Source: Lunularia cruciata
Taxonomy: Eukaryota > Streptophyta > Marchantiopsida > Lunulariales > Lunulariaceae
DNA length: 64,000 nt
Direction: 5' to 3'
NCBI GenBank assembly: GCA_948567375.1
Contig: CAOYZS010000005.1
Coordinates: forward strand, 434,001-498,000
Of this stretch, positions 10,916-21,512 are shown in pieces; the first letter of the stretch is position 1; every line of letters begins with the position of its first letter. Below the pieces are notes generated by a model. It did no database searches. It was not told where the DNA came from and saw only the letters and a program-made list of their open reading frames with translations. The position numbers and the translations under genes were made by a program.

Positions 10916-11499
10916 TGTGGTACCTACATTTTTCATTTTTAACATGTTTTTAAAAAAAGAGGTGCATTGTTAAACCCAAAGGAAGGCTTAATGAGGAAGA
11001 AAGAAGAATCATGTGTCTGGTGTAAACCTAAAGTTGACCTTGTGTTAGAGTCAGAAGGACTCGGGTTGGACTTAAGGAAGTATGGATCCAAAGTTAGGAG
11101 ACTTTGCATCGTGATGCATGACCCAATCCAAAACTACTGTAACAACTTTCCCTTGGGTCTAGCCAATCAAGAAAGTACGTGTAAAGAAAGTGACTACCTC
11201 AAGATCAAGATGTCATTGAGAGTGACAAAAAACCAACATGCAAAATTGTGTGTCAATTGAGGATTGATTGAAGAATGACCAATCAAAAAAAGACTATAAG
11301 ATTGAGAATTTGTTGAGGGATTTTTGAAATGTCACAATGATATCCCATGCCTCTCAATAGTTGTCATATAGGAGTTAGGATCTGAGATTTTAGAGAGGGT
11401 TTGATCTTTTAGATACCAAGAGTGAGGAAGTAGTGAGGAAACACACAATATTGCCAAAGAGTAAGAGGCAAAGTGTGGTAAGGGGTCTTGCAATGCACC

Positions 11500-12314
11500 A
11501 ATAAGATGTAGTGGCAAGGATCAAAGTCTTCAGTTAGACTTTGCATCACTTTTCTAGCATGGAACTCAAATTTGAGCTATCCAAGGTTCATGGCAGAAAT
11601 TGTTACCAACAATTGCAAAGATGGTTCCAAGATAGAGCAAAAGAGAGGAAATCTTGCTTGATGGACTGAGTCAAACTGGAGATTAGTCTTGGAGAGAGAA
11701 GTAGGAGGAGTCACCTTCTATCAAAACTGTGATTCTCCAAAAGAAACTGCCAAGGTGAGGAATGCTTTTAGTGCACCTCGCACCAAGTACAAATACAAGG
11801 TGGATAACTATTAAGACCCCATATGAAGGGGGATAGTCAGTACACTGATGGCCATGTTTAAGCCAGAGAAAACCACTTATGTACCAATTTACTAGGTTGT
11901 GTTTTCCCACCAGATGTTTCTACGAGATGTGGTGAATTGGGCAAAGTGTTTACATCAAAGGGTAGGACAGATGATCAAGAGTTGGAGAATAGACCGGCCG
12001 TCCCATTACTTGGAATTGTTTGTAACCTATTTTTACTTTGGATTAAACCTACTTAGCTTGGAGGAGAAGGGAAGGATGGTGTCCCACTTTCATCCCAATT
12101 TACAAAGAGTAGCAGATATAGATGAGCAATGCTACATCAGGCAAGTCCATGAAGGCAACAATCACTACCTCAAGAGCAAAAGGGAGAGAATACTATTGGT
12201 GAAATCCCAAGGCCAAGGAAGAGAAGTAAATAGAAGGGAGAATATCACCATTACCACCACATTAGAAGAGGAAGTTGAATCCAAAGCCAAAGATGGTGGT
12301 AGTGAAGGACCAAT
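11500..12314 (+). pseudogene. LTR-encoded protein, N-terminal part (L4, GL-2)
   Basis: Conserved core in order: ITFLAWN at about 11545, KRGNLA.WTESNWRLVLERE, KYKVDNY, GIVSTLMAMFKPEKTTYV, VVFSHQMF, VNWAKCLHQRVGQM, HYLELFVTYFYFGLNLL and VSHFHPNLQR, then the basic/acidic hinge. Stops interrupt it near 11811 and 11892. The frame 11899-12414 is open for 171 codons but its end runs into L5. The continuation lies at 19614-20545. Confidence 0.75.
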
Positions 12315-13128
12315 TGTGGTACCCACATTTGTTGTTTTGGTTTGTTTTGATAAAGTTTTGAAGAAGAAGTGCATTGGTAAAGCCAAAGGAGGGCTAAATA
12401 GGGAAGAAAAGTGAAGAATCGTGTGTTTGGCATAAACCCAAAGTTGATCTTGGGGCAAGTCCGAAGGACCAGGGATGGACAAGAGAGAAATATGAAGACA
12501 AGGACTTTGTATCAGGTAGCACAACCTGATGCAAAAAACCTATAACAAACTTCTCTGGGGTTTGCCAATCAAGAAAGTATGCAGAAAGAAAGTGACTACC
12601 TTAGGATCAAGAAAATCTTGATAGTAACAGGAAAACAACTTCATAGAATTGGCAAGTGCCGCGGAGCAATGATTCAAGAATGACTGATCAGCAAAGGACT
12701 ATAAAATCAAGAGTTCTTGTGGTGCCTACATTTTTTGTTTTTTTCAAAAGAGAGAAGAAGAAGTGTATAGAGAAGTTGAATTCCGCCTATATGGCCGAAG
12801 AAGGCAAAGAAAAGAGTCTTCGGAATGAAACCCGAAGTAAAGTGACTTCAAGTCATAAGGCAAAGTACTCGGAAATGCCCTGTCAGCATACAACCCGAAG
12901 TAAGGAGTCTTCGTATTGGATGGAGCTCAACCCAAGGCAAAGATAGTCTACAACCTTTCATCGGGGCGAGGAATTCAAGAGGGACTGTTCTAAACCGGCA
13001 GCCCATACGCGTGAAGTACAATTGATAGTGATAGGTGCATGCAAGAGGTGCGATTTCTTGGTAGAAACTTGAATTGAAGAGAGACGAAGAAAGCACAACT
13101 CTAAAAAAATTGGGCTAACGACAAAGCA

Positions 13129-15689
13129 ATGTCGAGCAATTTTCCTTTGTCGTTGAGAAGTCATCTTGTAGGTGATCATGGGAAGGGAAATAGAGTTGAA
13201 GACACGCTAGTGTGTAAGGGAGAAGTCGAGAGAGTGAAACCGAGAGACATTGAGAAAGCAGGAGAGATGGGAGGAGCAAAGAAGAACTCCAAATTCATAG
13301 TGACGAATCATGCAATTCGGAGACTAGATGTGATCGCAAGAATCGAAGTCTTGAGCCGACTTTGGATCACATTCTTGGCATGGAATTGGAATGTCAGTTT
13401 TCTAGGCTTCATGACCAAGATTATCAAGAGCAAGTGTCTCAATGGCCTCGAGGAAGAGGGGAAGAGAGGAAATCCGGCTCGCTGGACAGAGTCAGATTGG
13501 AGATTAGTGCTCAAGAGAGAAGCAGGCCCGGAGCAAGGTGCCACATTCTTGGGTAAGAAAGAAGTAGCAGAAGAAACTCAAGAAGTGAGAGACTCTTTCT
13601 CTTTGAAGAGAACAAAGAATGGATACAAGGTTGAGAGTTACAAGGATCCAGTGAAGAGAGGGATCGTAAGTGCTCTCATGGCAATCCTGAAGCCGGAGAG
13701 AACGATTTATGTGATGAAACACCAAGAGGTGTTCTTCCATAAGCTGTTTGCAGGAGAACCGATTAACTGAGCAAGGTGCTTCCATGGAAGAACGAGACAA
13801 ATGGTGTGGAATTTGTGGGATAAGTCGCCTCTACACTACATCGTGCCGTTTGTAGCACATTTTTACCTCAGGTTGAATTTGCTCAACTCGGCGGAGCAAA
13901 ATCAAATGGTGTCACACTTCCATCCCGACTTGAGAAGAGAAGTCGACGTAGAGGAGCAGCAATATATCCTTCAAATCTGGAGCACGGACAAGTACTACGC
14001 AAAGACAAGGAAGAGCGTAGAGATAGAAGCGAGTACTCCAAAGTCAAAGAAGTGGAGTCGGCAAGGCAAAGCCGAAGACAAGACAAGACCTCAGAAGACC
14101 AGGAGAGGAAACCCTAGGAGAGGCATGGTGGTGATTGCGTTAGAAGACGAAGACTTGGAAGGCAAAGCCGAGTGCAAGTCTGAAGACTCGGAATGCAAGG
14201 AAGAACCGGAGCTAACACTGCAAGTGGAGAGACAAGTAGTGACAGTGATGAAGGTGGAGAAATGACGTCGGTACCAGCTGCTGTGGAGGAAGAAGAAGAA
14301 GTCCAGGTGGAGCTCGAGCCAGAAGACAATACGAAGTTGGAGGACGAGATACCTGAGCCCGCAGAGAAGAAGTTTGTGATCCTGAGGGGAGTTTGTTCAA
14401 GATGTAAGGAAAAGTGTGAAGCGGGTCCAAGTAAGGCGCAAGAAGAAGTGAACGCTAGCTCGGGAAGTGAGGTGTCAATTCCGATACAAAGACTATAGAG
14501 ACGAAGGCGAGTATCGGAAGAACAAGAAGTAAGGAAGGAGATTGCTACGCAGGAGGAGGTAGTTGCGAGCAATGGAGTGGAGTACCTACGGGAGATTGTG
14601 TGTCCATTGCTGGTGAAATTGGAGCACATGAAGAAGGAGATGCAGTCGACATGTCCAGAGGTGAAGATTGTCTTGCATGTGTTGTCAAGATTAGAAGAAG
14701 AGAACTCAGGGCTGAAGAAGATTATAACCCGAGGTGAAGAGGAAAGGGAAGTACTGCAAGGGGAGGCAGTAGTGTAGAACCAAGTAATTGAAGACTTGAA
14801 GAGAGAAGTGATGTATCGAGAGGAACTTGTTAAGAAGAGTGACATAGCAAGGGAAAGACAAGTAGCAGAGTATGAGATCTTGAAGTAGCAGTTTGCTGAT
14901 TCAAGATTAGAAATTATCCATGCTATGGCAAGGGTAGCAGCAAAGGAACAAGAGCTCGATAGAGTGATGGAGAGTGTAGAAGAGAAGAAGCAACTCTAGC
15001 AAAGGGAGTTGGCAGTACAATATAGGGAAGAAGAGAGATTACGAGAGTTACTTTGTAATCAGGAGGAGAAGATTGAGCAGAAGGAGAAGGAGAAAGAAAC
15101 GGTGAAAGCCGAGTTTGAAGTGGAATTGGCGATATACAGAGAGGATTGGCTTGCAGATCGAGAACGGGAAAGGAAGATGAGATTGGAGCCATTGAAGGAG
15201 ATTTTCCTCAAAATGAACGTGATGGTAAGTACAGAGGCCAGCATTCGGATTGAAGAGACAAGGCTGCACGAGTTGAAGTTGTTGGTGCAGGAGACGAGGA
15301 GGAGGCAGGCAAAGGACACAGATTTGAATGCGTTGTTGATTAGTCTCAGGACTCGTGTAGATAGGAAGATATTAGAAGTAGAAGATAATATTGCGATTAG
15401 ATTAGACTTAGTGAAATTAGAGATAGACAAACTTTGGAAAGACGTTAGAGCCAAACCCGAAGTCGATGAAGTAGGAGTACAAATGTCTTTAGAGTTACTA
15501 GTGGAGACATTAGAGAAGAGTGGGTCGGGAGATAAGGAGTTAGATAGATTACCCACTAGTGGAATTTCAGAGCAGGAAAGAGAATTGTTGGATTTGGTAA
15601 AAGATGTAGGAGATGTGAAACCCAAGGACAGGAAAGTAGGAAGTAAAGTTACTTCGGGTTCGGGTTTGAAAGTTGAGGAAGTGTTGTGA
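13129..15689 (+). pseudogene. LTR-encoded coiled-coil protein (L6, GL-1)
   Basis: ATG at 13129 begins MSSNFPLSLRSHLVGD. The frame holds the basic N-terminus, the core (LWITFLAWNWNVSF, WTESDWRLVL, YKVESYKDPVKRGIVSALM, KLFAGEPIN) and the Asp/Glu hinge. Defects: TGA at about 13768 for the Trp of INWARCF, a one-base loss near 14226 (hinge, after ELTLQ), TAG at 14496-14498 after IPIQRL, and a few more stops (for example 14776, 14887, 14998). The coiled coil and tail are otherwise readable to GSGLKVEEVL, where a deletion removes the normal end VDIGSD. No gag/pol motif. Role unknown. Confidence 0.85.
15678..15681 (+). other. Deletion junction with 4-bp microhomology
   Basis: GAAG at the junction joins the ORF end (GTTGAGGAAG) directly to the tail (GAAGTGTTGTGAAGC). 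In intact copies these are separated by about 200 bp containing the ORF stop and the TATTTAAG box, and both sides carry GAAG. Confidence 0.7.
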
Positions 15690-16479
15690 AGCAATGCTCG
15701 TCGCTTGAGCTTGATTCTGAGTATCAACGTTGTGCTTGTGTTTGTGAGTGTGTGAAGAAATTCAAAGTGCAAATCAGTGCGCTTGTTGGATGTTGGATTC
15801 CACAACCTTGATCTTCATTCTGTGTGTTTGATCCTGAGTGAAGTGCAATCGAAGCAATGCCTTGACAGATCTGAGAGGAATTGTAGTGTTGGTAGTATTT
15901 TGCATTTGTGAGTGTAGTACAAAGTTGATGTGAAGCAATTTTGATCGAAAAAGTTGTGCCTTCAGTGGAGGGGTGGAACACAATTCTGAGGCAAAGTCGT
16001 TTTGCAGTGAAGTGCCATTTTTGGGAGAGCCTGAATCATCACAATCAAGATTGCTTGGAAAGATTTGATGGAGTTGTGATTAAGGAGTGTGAATTTGTGA
16101 CAAGACTGCGAGTCAGTGCTTGTTACTCTCTTTTGGGTGTGGTTTCTACCTGAGAGATTAAAGACACAACCAAGAAGAACTAAAATTGTTACTTTGCTTC
16201 GTATTTAGACATTTCTGACTTGTATCTCTATGGGAACAAACTTTACTTACCTTATTACCGCAAAAGTGATATTTGCCGGGTTGTCACAATTCTGCAAGGA
16301 AGCATCACAATGTCCAAAAGCTACCCTATCCCTATTCAAAGTTGACCCAAAGGAAGCCAAATTGCAAATATGCAAGAAGAAAAGTGGGTAAGAATCTTGG
16401 GTACGATCTTTCACAAGAAGAGAGTGAGGAAACACATAATGGCCCCAAAATTGAGTAAGTAGAGTTGGTCTAAGGTCTT

Positions 16480-18811
16480 GTAATGCACATATTAGATGTA
16501 GTGGCAAGGATTGAGGTCTTATTGAGACTTTGTATCATGTTTTTGGCCTAGAATTGGAATTTTAGTTTTCTGGGTTTTATGGTAGAAATCACTGTGAGTG
16601 ATTGCAAGGATGGGCCAAAGCACGAAGGGAAGAGAGGGAATCCAGCTTCATGGACTGAGTCAGATTGGAGATTATTCTTGGGGAGAGAAGCAAGAGAGGA
16701 AGGAGGTACCACCTTCTATTGGAAGTGTGATGCCTCAAAAGAAATTGCCAATGTGAGGAATTTTTTTAATCGACCGTGCACCAAGAACAGGTATAAGGTG
16801 GATAGCTAAGAGATCTAGAGCGGAGAGAAATTGTGAGCATGATGATGGCAATGTTCAAGCCAGAGTGAACTACCTATGTCACAATGCAATAGGCAGTTTT
16901 CTTTCATCAAATGTTTGCAGGAGAAGCAATAAATTGGGTGAAGTATCTACATCAGCGAGTGGGGCATCTACATCAGCAAGTGGGGCAAATGATCACGGGT
17001 TGGAGGATGGATATGCAACCACACTACTTTGTGCCCTTCACAACTCATTTCTACTTTGGGCTGAACTTGCTAACTTCAAAGGAGAGAAATAGGATGTGGT
17101 CGCACTTTTATCCGGATCTGCGTAAGGAGGTGGATGCGGATAAACAGTATTACATGGAGAGGGTGCAAGAAGGGGATGAGTATTACAAGAAAAGTGGAAA
17201 GGAGAGAATCATAGCAATTGAAAGGCCATGAAAGAGAACCAAACTCAAAGGCTTCATTGCATCAGTACAGCAATAGAAGATGCAAAAGCCTAATCCAAAG
17301 GTAGTGTTGGTGAAGGCAAAGGAATCGACTCTGGAGGAGGAGGAGTCAGAAGGAGAAACTGAGTCAAAGGGAGAAGCCTCAAGAGGAGAAGAAGAGTTAC
17401 ACTATGGAGTGAGGAGTCAAGCAGTGGCAGTGAAGGTGAGGCATAGGTTTAACAAACAAGAAGAAGGATCATGGACAAAGAGAAGCCAAGTCCAGAAGTG
17501 TCCACCATCGAGCAAGGACGTGAGAAAGGAAGAAGAAGGAGTCTTGGTGTGTCCAAGAGCTGCCAGGGGGAAGAGGAGTGTTCAAGCAGCTAACATCGGA
17601 CCCAATAAAGTTACCACCAAGGAGGAGGAGAGCTCGGATGGGGAGGCATTGAAGATACAAAGATTGCAACTTTGGGGTAAGGTGCTAGTAGAGGAGTGAC
17701 CTATAGAAGGCAAAGAAGTCAGGCCTAATGATAGGAAGTATGATGGAGTGGAATACCTTTCAAGAGTTGTATGTCCTTTATTGGTGTTTCTACAACAAAA
17801 GAAAGTAGAGATGGCTAGTGCTAATTTGGATGTAAAGGACAAGTTAGCAATCATAGAGAAGTTGAGTGCATAGACCTTGTTGTTGAGAAGTAAGTTAATA
17901 CAAGTAGAGATGAAAGTCAAAGAACATTGGGTGGAGGAAATTATTTGGAGTAAGCACTTAGAAGTGATGAGGGAGGATTTGGTGAAGTGTTGTGAGGAGT
18001 GAGAAGTAAAGAAGAAGACAACATTGGGAGAAGTGCTGAAGGGAAAAATTGCTGATGCATGAGTGGAGTTGATACATTTAAAGGCAAGTGTGGCAATAAT
18101 GGAGCAAGAACTGGAAGGTCTAAGGAAGAAGGCAGCCAAGAAAGATCAAGCTTGGCAGCAGGAGTTGTCAGAACATAGTCAGGAGGAAGACCAATTGTGA
18201 GGATTGTTGAAAGTGGTAGAAGAACAACTCATATTAAATCAACAAGAGAAGGAGGCAATGAAGGCTGAGTGTGAGGACGAGTTGTAGATGTATTGCAATG
18301 AGTTGGAGGAGGAAAGAAAGAAGGAGAAGGTAGACATAGTGGTGGAATCCCAGGTGATAGCAGTAGTGGTAAGCAAGATGAAGGCGCTGCTTAGCACAAG
18401 TTGAAGTTGTTAGTGCAGGAGACAAGGAAGAGGAAGACGAACGACATGAAATTGAACAATATGTTGATTTGTGTGCAAGATCGCATAGATAGGAAGATGT
18501 TAGATGCAGGAGATAGTGTTTGTCTCAAATTTGTCTCAGATTGTGAGAATAGATTTGGATAGACTTTGTAGTGAAGTAAAACTAGACCAAAAATTTGAAG
18601 TTGTAGAAGCAGGAGTACAAGTGTCTTTGTGTGAGTTACCTTAGACATTAAAAAGGAGTGGTTAGAAGATAAAGATGTAGATTGAGTAGAGATAGTAGAA
18701 ATAGAAGAGTTAGGAGTGGAATTAAGTAGACCCAAAGAAGGAGAAATACTTGAGGGAACATCGGGTTTGGAAGCTGAGGTTGAGGTTGAGGTTGACATCG
18801 GATCGGATTAG
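16480..18811 (+). pseudogene. LTR-encoded protein remnant (L5, GL-2)
   Basis: GL-2 version, interrupted upstream by L6 (which sits in the U3). Landmarks: ILDVVARIEV near 16500, then KRGNPASWTESDWRLFLGRE, FFHQMFAGEAINWVKYL, MQPHYFVPFTTHFYFGLNLL and SHFYPDLRKEVDADKQYYM. After a hinge rich in Glu/Lys, coiled-coil pieces run to about 18500, ending VEVEVDIGSD with TAG at 18809-18811. Many stops and frameshifts. An extra 22-bp tandem copy (ATCTACATCAGCRAGTGGGGC) at about 16945-16988 inserts residues in the core. Confidence 0.75.
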
Positions 18812-19608
18812 TAACAGATTTGAAATTTGAACAGATAAATATGAAGAGCATTGTCATTTTGATTTACAAGTTGGTAGAGTTGTTGTAGAACTGTATTTTT
18901 GTAGTGATTTTTTATTGCTCTACTATTTGAAGGAAGTATTTGCAGTCTTATGTTGTTTAGTATTCATAGCTTCTAAAGATAGATAAAGCAATGTGCTGAG
19001 TTCATTGCTCGTTGCTTGAGTTTAATTCCAAGTATCAACTCTGTGTTTCGATGTTTATAAGTGTTTGGAGAAATTTGAAGTGCAAGTCAGTGTGCGTGTT
19101 GGATCTTGGATTCCGCAGCCTTGCTCTTCATTCTATGTGTTTGATCTTGAGTGAAAAGCAATCAAAGCAATGCCTTGATAGATCTGAGAGGAATTGTAGT
19201 GTTGGTAGTATTTTGCATTTGTGAGTGCAATGTTGAGTGAAGCAATTGATGTGAAGCAATTTTGATCAAGGAAGTTGTGCCTTTAGTGGAAGGGTGGACC
19301 ACGATTCTAAGGCAATGTCATTTTGCAATGAAATATCTTTGGAAGGATCTGAATCATCACAATCAAGATTTGGTTGGACAGAATTTGATGGAGTTGTGAT
19401 TAGTGTGTGTTAATCTGCAATGAGTCTAAAAATCAATGCTTGTTACTCTCTTCTAGGTGTAGTTTATACCTAAGAGATTAAAGACACAACCAAGAAGAAC
19501 TAATCTGGTTACTTTCCTTCATATTTGGAAATTTCTAATTTGTATCTCTGCAGGAACAAACTTTATTTACCTGATTACCACAAAAGTGATACTTGTTGGG
19601 TTGTCACA

Positions 19609-20545
19609 CCAGTCTTCAAAGGAAGAATCAAAAGGAGAAATAGTTAAAGTGTGAGGACTTGAGAGAAGAAGAAGAGTTCACACTACAAAGTGAGGAGTGA
19701 GCAGCAAGAGTGAAGGAGAACCCAAAGTCCAACAATTGGTAGACAAAGCAACAAGAGAAGAAGAATGGGATTTCCATGGGAAGACCAATCACTTGGAAGG
19801 CAAATATGAGCCTTGTCTAGAGTTACTTGTATTTGAGTTAAAAGACAAAAATCAGGAGAGATTGCCTTGGCATTCTCAAGGGGAGCAAGATCAAAGTGAA
19901 TTGTGCAAGTTGTAGTTGCATGGCCGAGTAAAGCCAAAGAGGAGGGAGAAAGCTCAAATGGAGTAACTTTGAAGGTACAAAGATTGCATCTTTAGGGTAA
20001 AGCTCAAGCCAAAGAAGTGACAACCAAAGACAAAGATAGAGAAGATAGTGGAAGATATGTTGGAGTTGAATATCTATCAAAGATCATCTGTCCTTTGTTG
20101 GTGTAGCTGTAAAAGAAGAAAGAAGAGTTGAAGAAAGAGCATCCTAAAGTGAAGGATGAATTGCAAGTAGTGAGGCACTTGAATGAAGAGACATTGGATC
20201 AAGGAACAAGTTAACCCAAGGAGAGAAGGAAGCCAAAGAGCTTTGGGTCAAGGCAGTTCTTTGGAAGAAGAGTTTTGATACCTTGCAAGAGAACTTCTTG
20301 AAGTGCAATGAAGAGCTCAAGGAGCAAAAGGTGGCATTTGAGAAGATGAAGGGCAAATTTGCAGTTGTGAGGTTAGAAGTTATACACTCAAAGGCAATTG
20401 CTATAGTGATGGTGCAAGAGCTAGAGAGTCTATGGAAGAGTGCAGCGGAGAAGGATCATGCATGGGAATGAGAGCTGACTGACAAACATCAAGAGGAAGA
20501 AATATTGAGGTTAGTGCTATGCTATAACTATAAGTGCTATAAATA
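19609..20545 (+). pseudogene. LTR-encoded protein, hinge and coiled-coil part (L4)
   Basis: Resumes the L4 ORF after L5, beginning in the acidic hinge (EESKGE, then EEEEFTL in a shifted frame). The coiled coil is readable at 20283-20471 (QENFLKCNEELKEQKVAFEK, LEVIHSKAIAIVM, KSAAEKDHAW). Near 20515 a deletion joins the coiled coil directly to the LTR tail, so the C-terminal third of the protein is gone. Multiple stops. Confidence 0.65.
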
Positions 20546-21512
20546 AGTGCTTGTCAATTCAACTTAATTTTAAGTCAATCTTATGCATGTGTTTGTGAGT
20601 GTGTGGAGAAATTTGAAGTCCAAGTCAATGAGTGTGTTAGATATTAGATTCTGCAACTCTGATTTCATTTTGTGTGTTTGATTGTGAGTGGATAGCAATC
20701 AATACCTTGATGAATCCATGAGGAATTGTAGTGTTGGTGGTATTGTGACAACCCGGCAAATATCACTTTTGCGGTAATCAGGTAAGTAAAGTTCGTTCCC
20801 ATAGAGATACGAGTCAGAATTGGTCAAATACAAAGCAAAGTAACAATTTCAGTTCTTCTTGGTTGTGTCTTTAATCTCTCAGGTAGAAACCACACCCAGA
20901 AGAGAGTAACAAGCACTGACTCGCAGTCTTGTCATGAATTCACACTCCTTAATCACAACTCCTTCAATTCTTTCCAAACAATCTTGATTGTGATGATTTA
21001 GGCTCTCCCGAAAATGGCACTTCACTACAAAACGACTTTGCCTTAGAATTGTGTTCCACCCCTCCATTGAAGGCACAACTTCCTCGATCGAAATTGCTTC
21101 ACATCAACTTCGCACTGCACTCACAAATGCAGAATACTACCAACACTACAATTCCTCTCAGATCTGTCAAGGCATTGCTCCGATTGCACTTCACTCAGGT
21201 TCAAACACACAGAATGAAGATCAAGCACACTGACTTGCACTTTGAATTTCTCCACACACTCACAAACACAATTGCAAAGTTGATACTTAGAATCAAGCTC
21301 AAGCGACGAGCACTGCTTCACATCACTTTGCTTTATCTATTCTCACAAATAATGAGCACTAAACAACAAATTCCTGCGAATGCCACTCTTAAGTAGTGAA
21401 GCAATCGACAGTTCTAACAACTATACCGTTTCTACCACAATTGTTCTAACCTGCAGATCCGAAATGACAATGCACCCCTTCATATCTGCCCCTTCAAATC
21501 TCAAATTGGTTT

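Larger units (their letters stand above)
12718..16288 (+). mobile_element. GL-1 solo LTR, copy L6
   Basis: Starts TGTGGTGCCTAC at 12718 and ends CCGGGTTGTCACA at 16288, 3571 bp. Flanks are GTTCT (12713-12717) and ATTCT (16289-16293), a TSD with one substitution. It lies in the U3 of L5, whose sequence resumes after 16288. About 200 bp between ORF end and tail are missing, including the promoter box. The TATAAAAA box before the ORF reads CTAAAAAAAT here, so both candidate promoters are damaged. Confidence 0.9.
12315..19608 (+). mobile_element. GL-2 solo LTR, copy L5, with L6 nested inside
   Basis: Starts TGTGGTACCCAC at 12315 and ends GTTGTCACA at 19608. Flanks are CCAAT (12310-12314) and CCAGT (19609-19613), a 5-bp TSD with one substitution. 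Subtracting L6 (12718-16288) leaves about 3.7 kb, the normal GL length. No PBS or gag follows 19608; instead the interrupted L4 ORF resumes, which confirms a clean insertion into L4. Confidence 0.88.

Noticed and set aside
14114-14845. Long Ser-rich antisense frame (243 codons), with similar ones at 15059-15805 and 22672-23220
   Set aside because: They lie opposite the Asp/Glu/Lys-rich hinge and coiled coil of the LTR ORF, whose codons give Ser/Leu/Phe on the other strand. No ATG context or conserved motif.
12718-16288. Idea that the 3.7-kb unit is a short element with its own small LTRs
   Set aside because: No direct repeat of useful length was found between its two ends; only TGTGGTNNCTAC recurs about 150 bp before the end. 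Placement next to a PBS and a PPT in L4/L8 shows the whole unit is the LTR.
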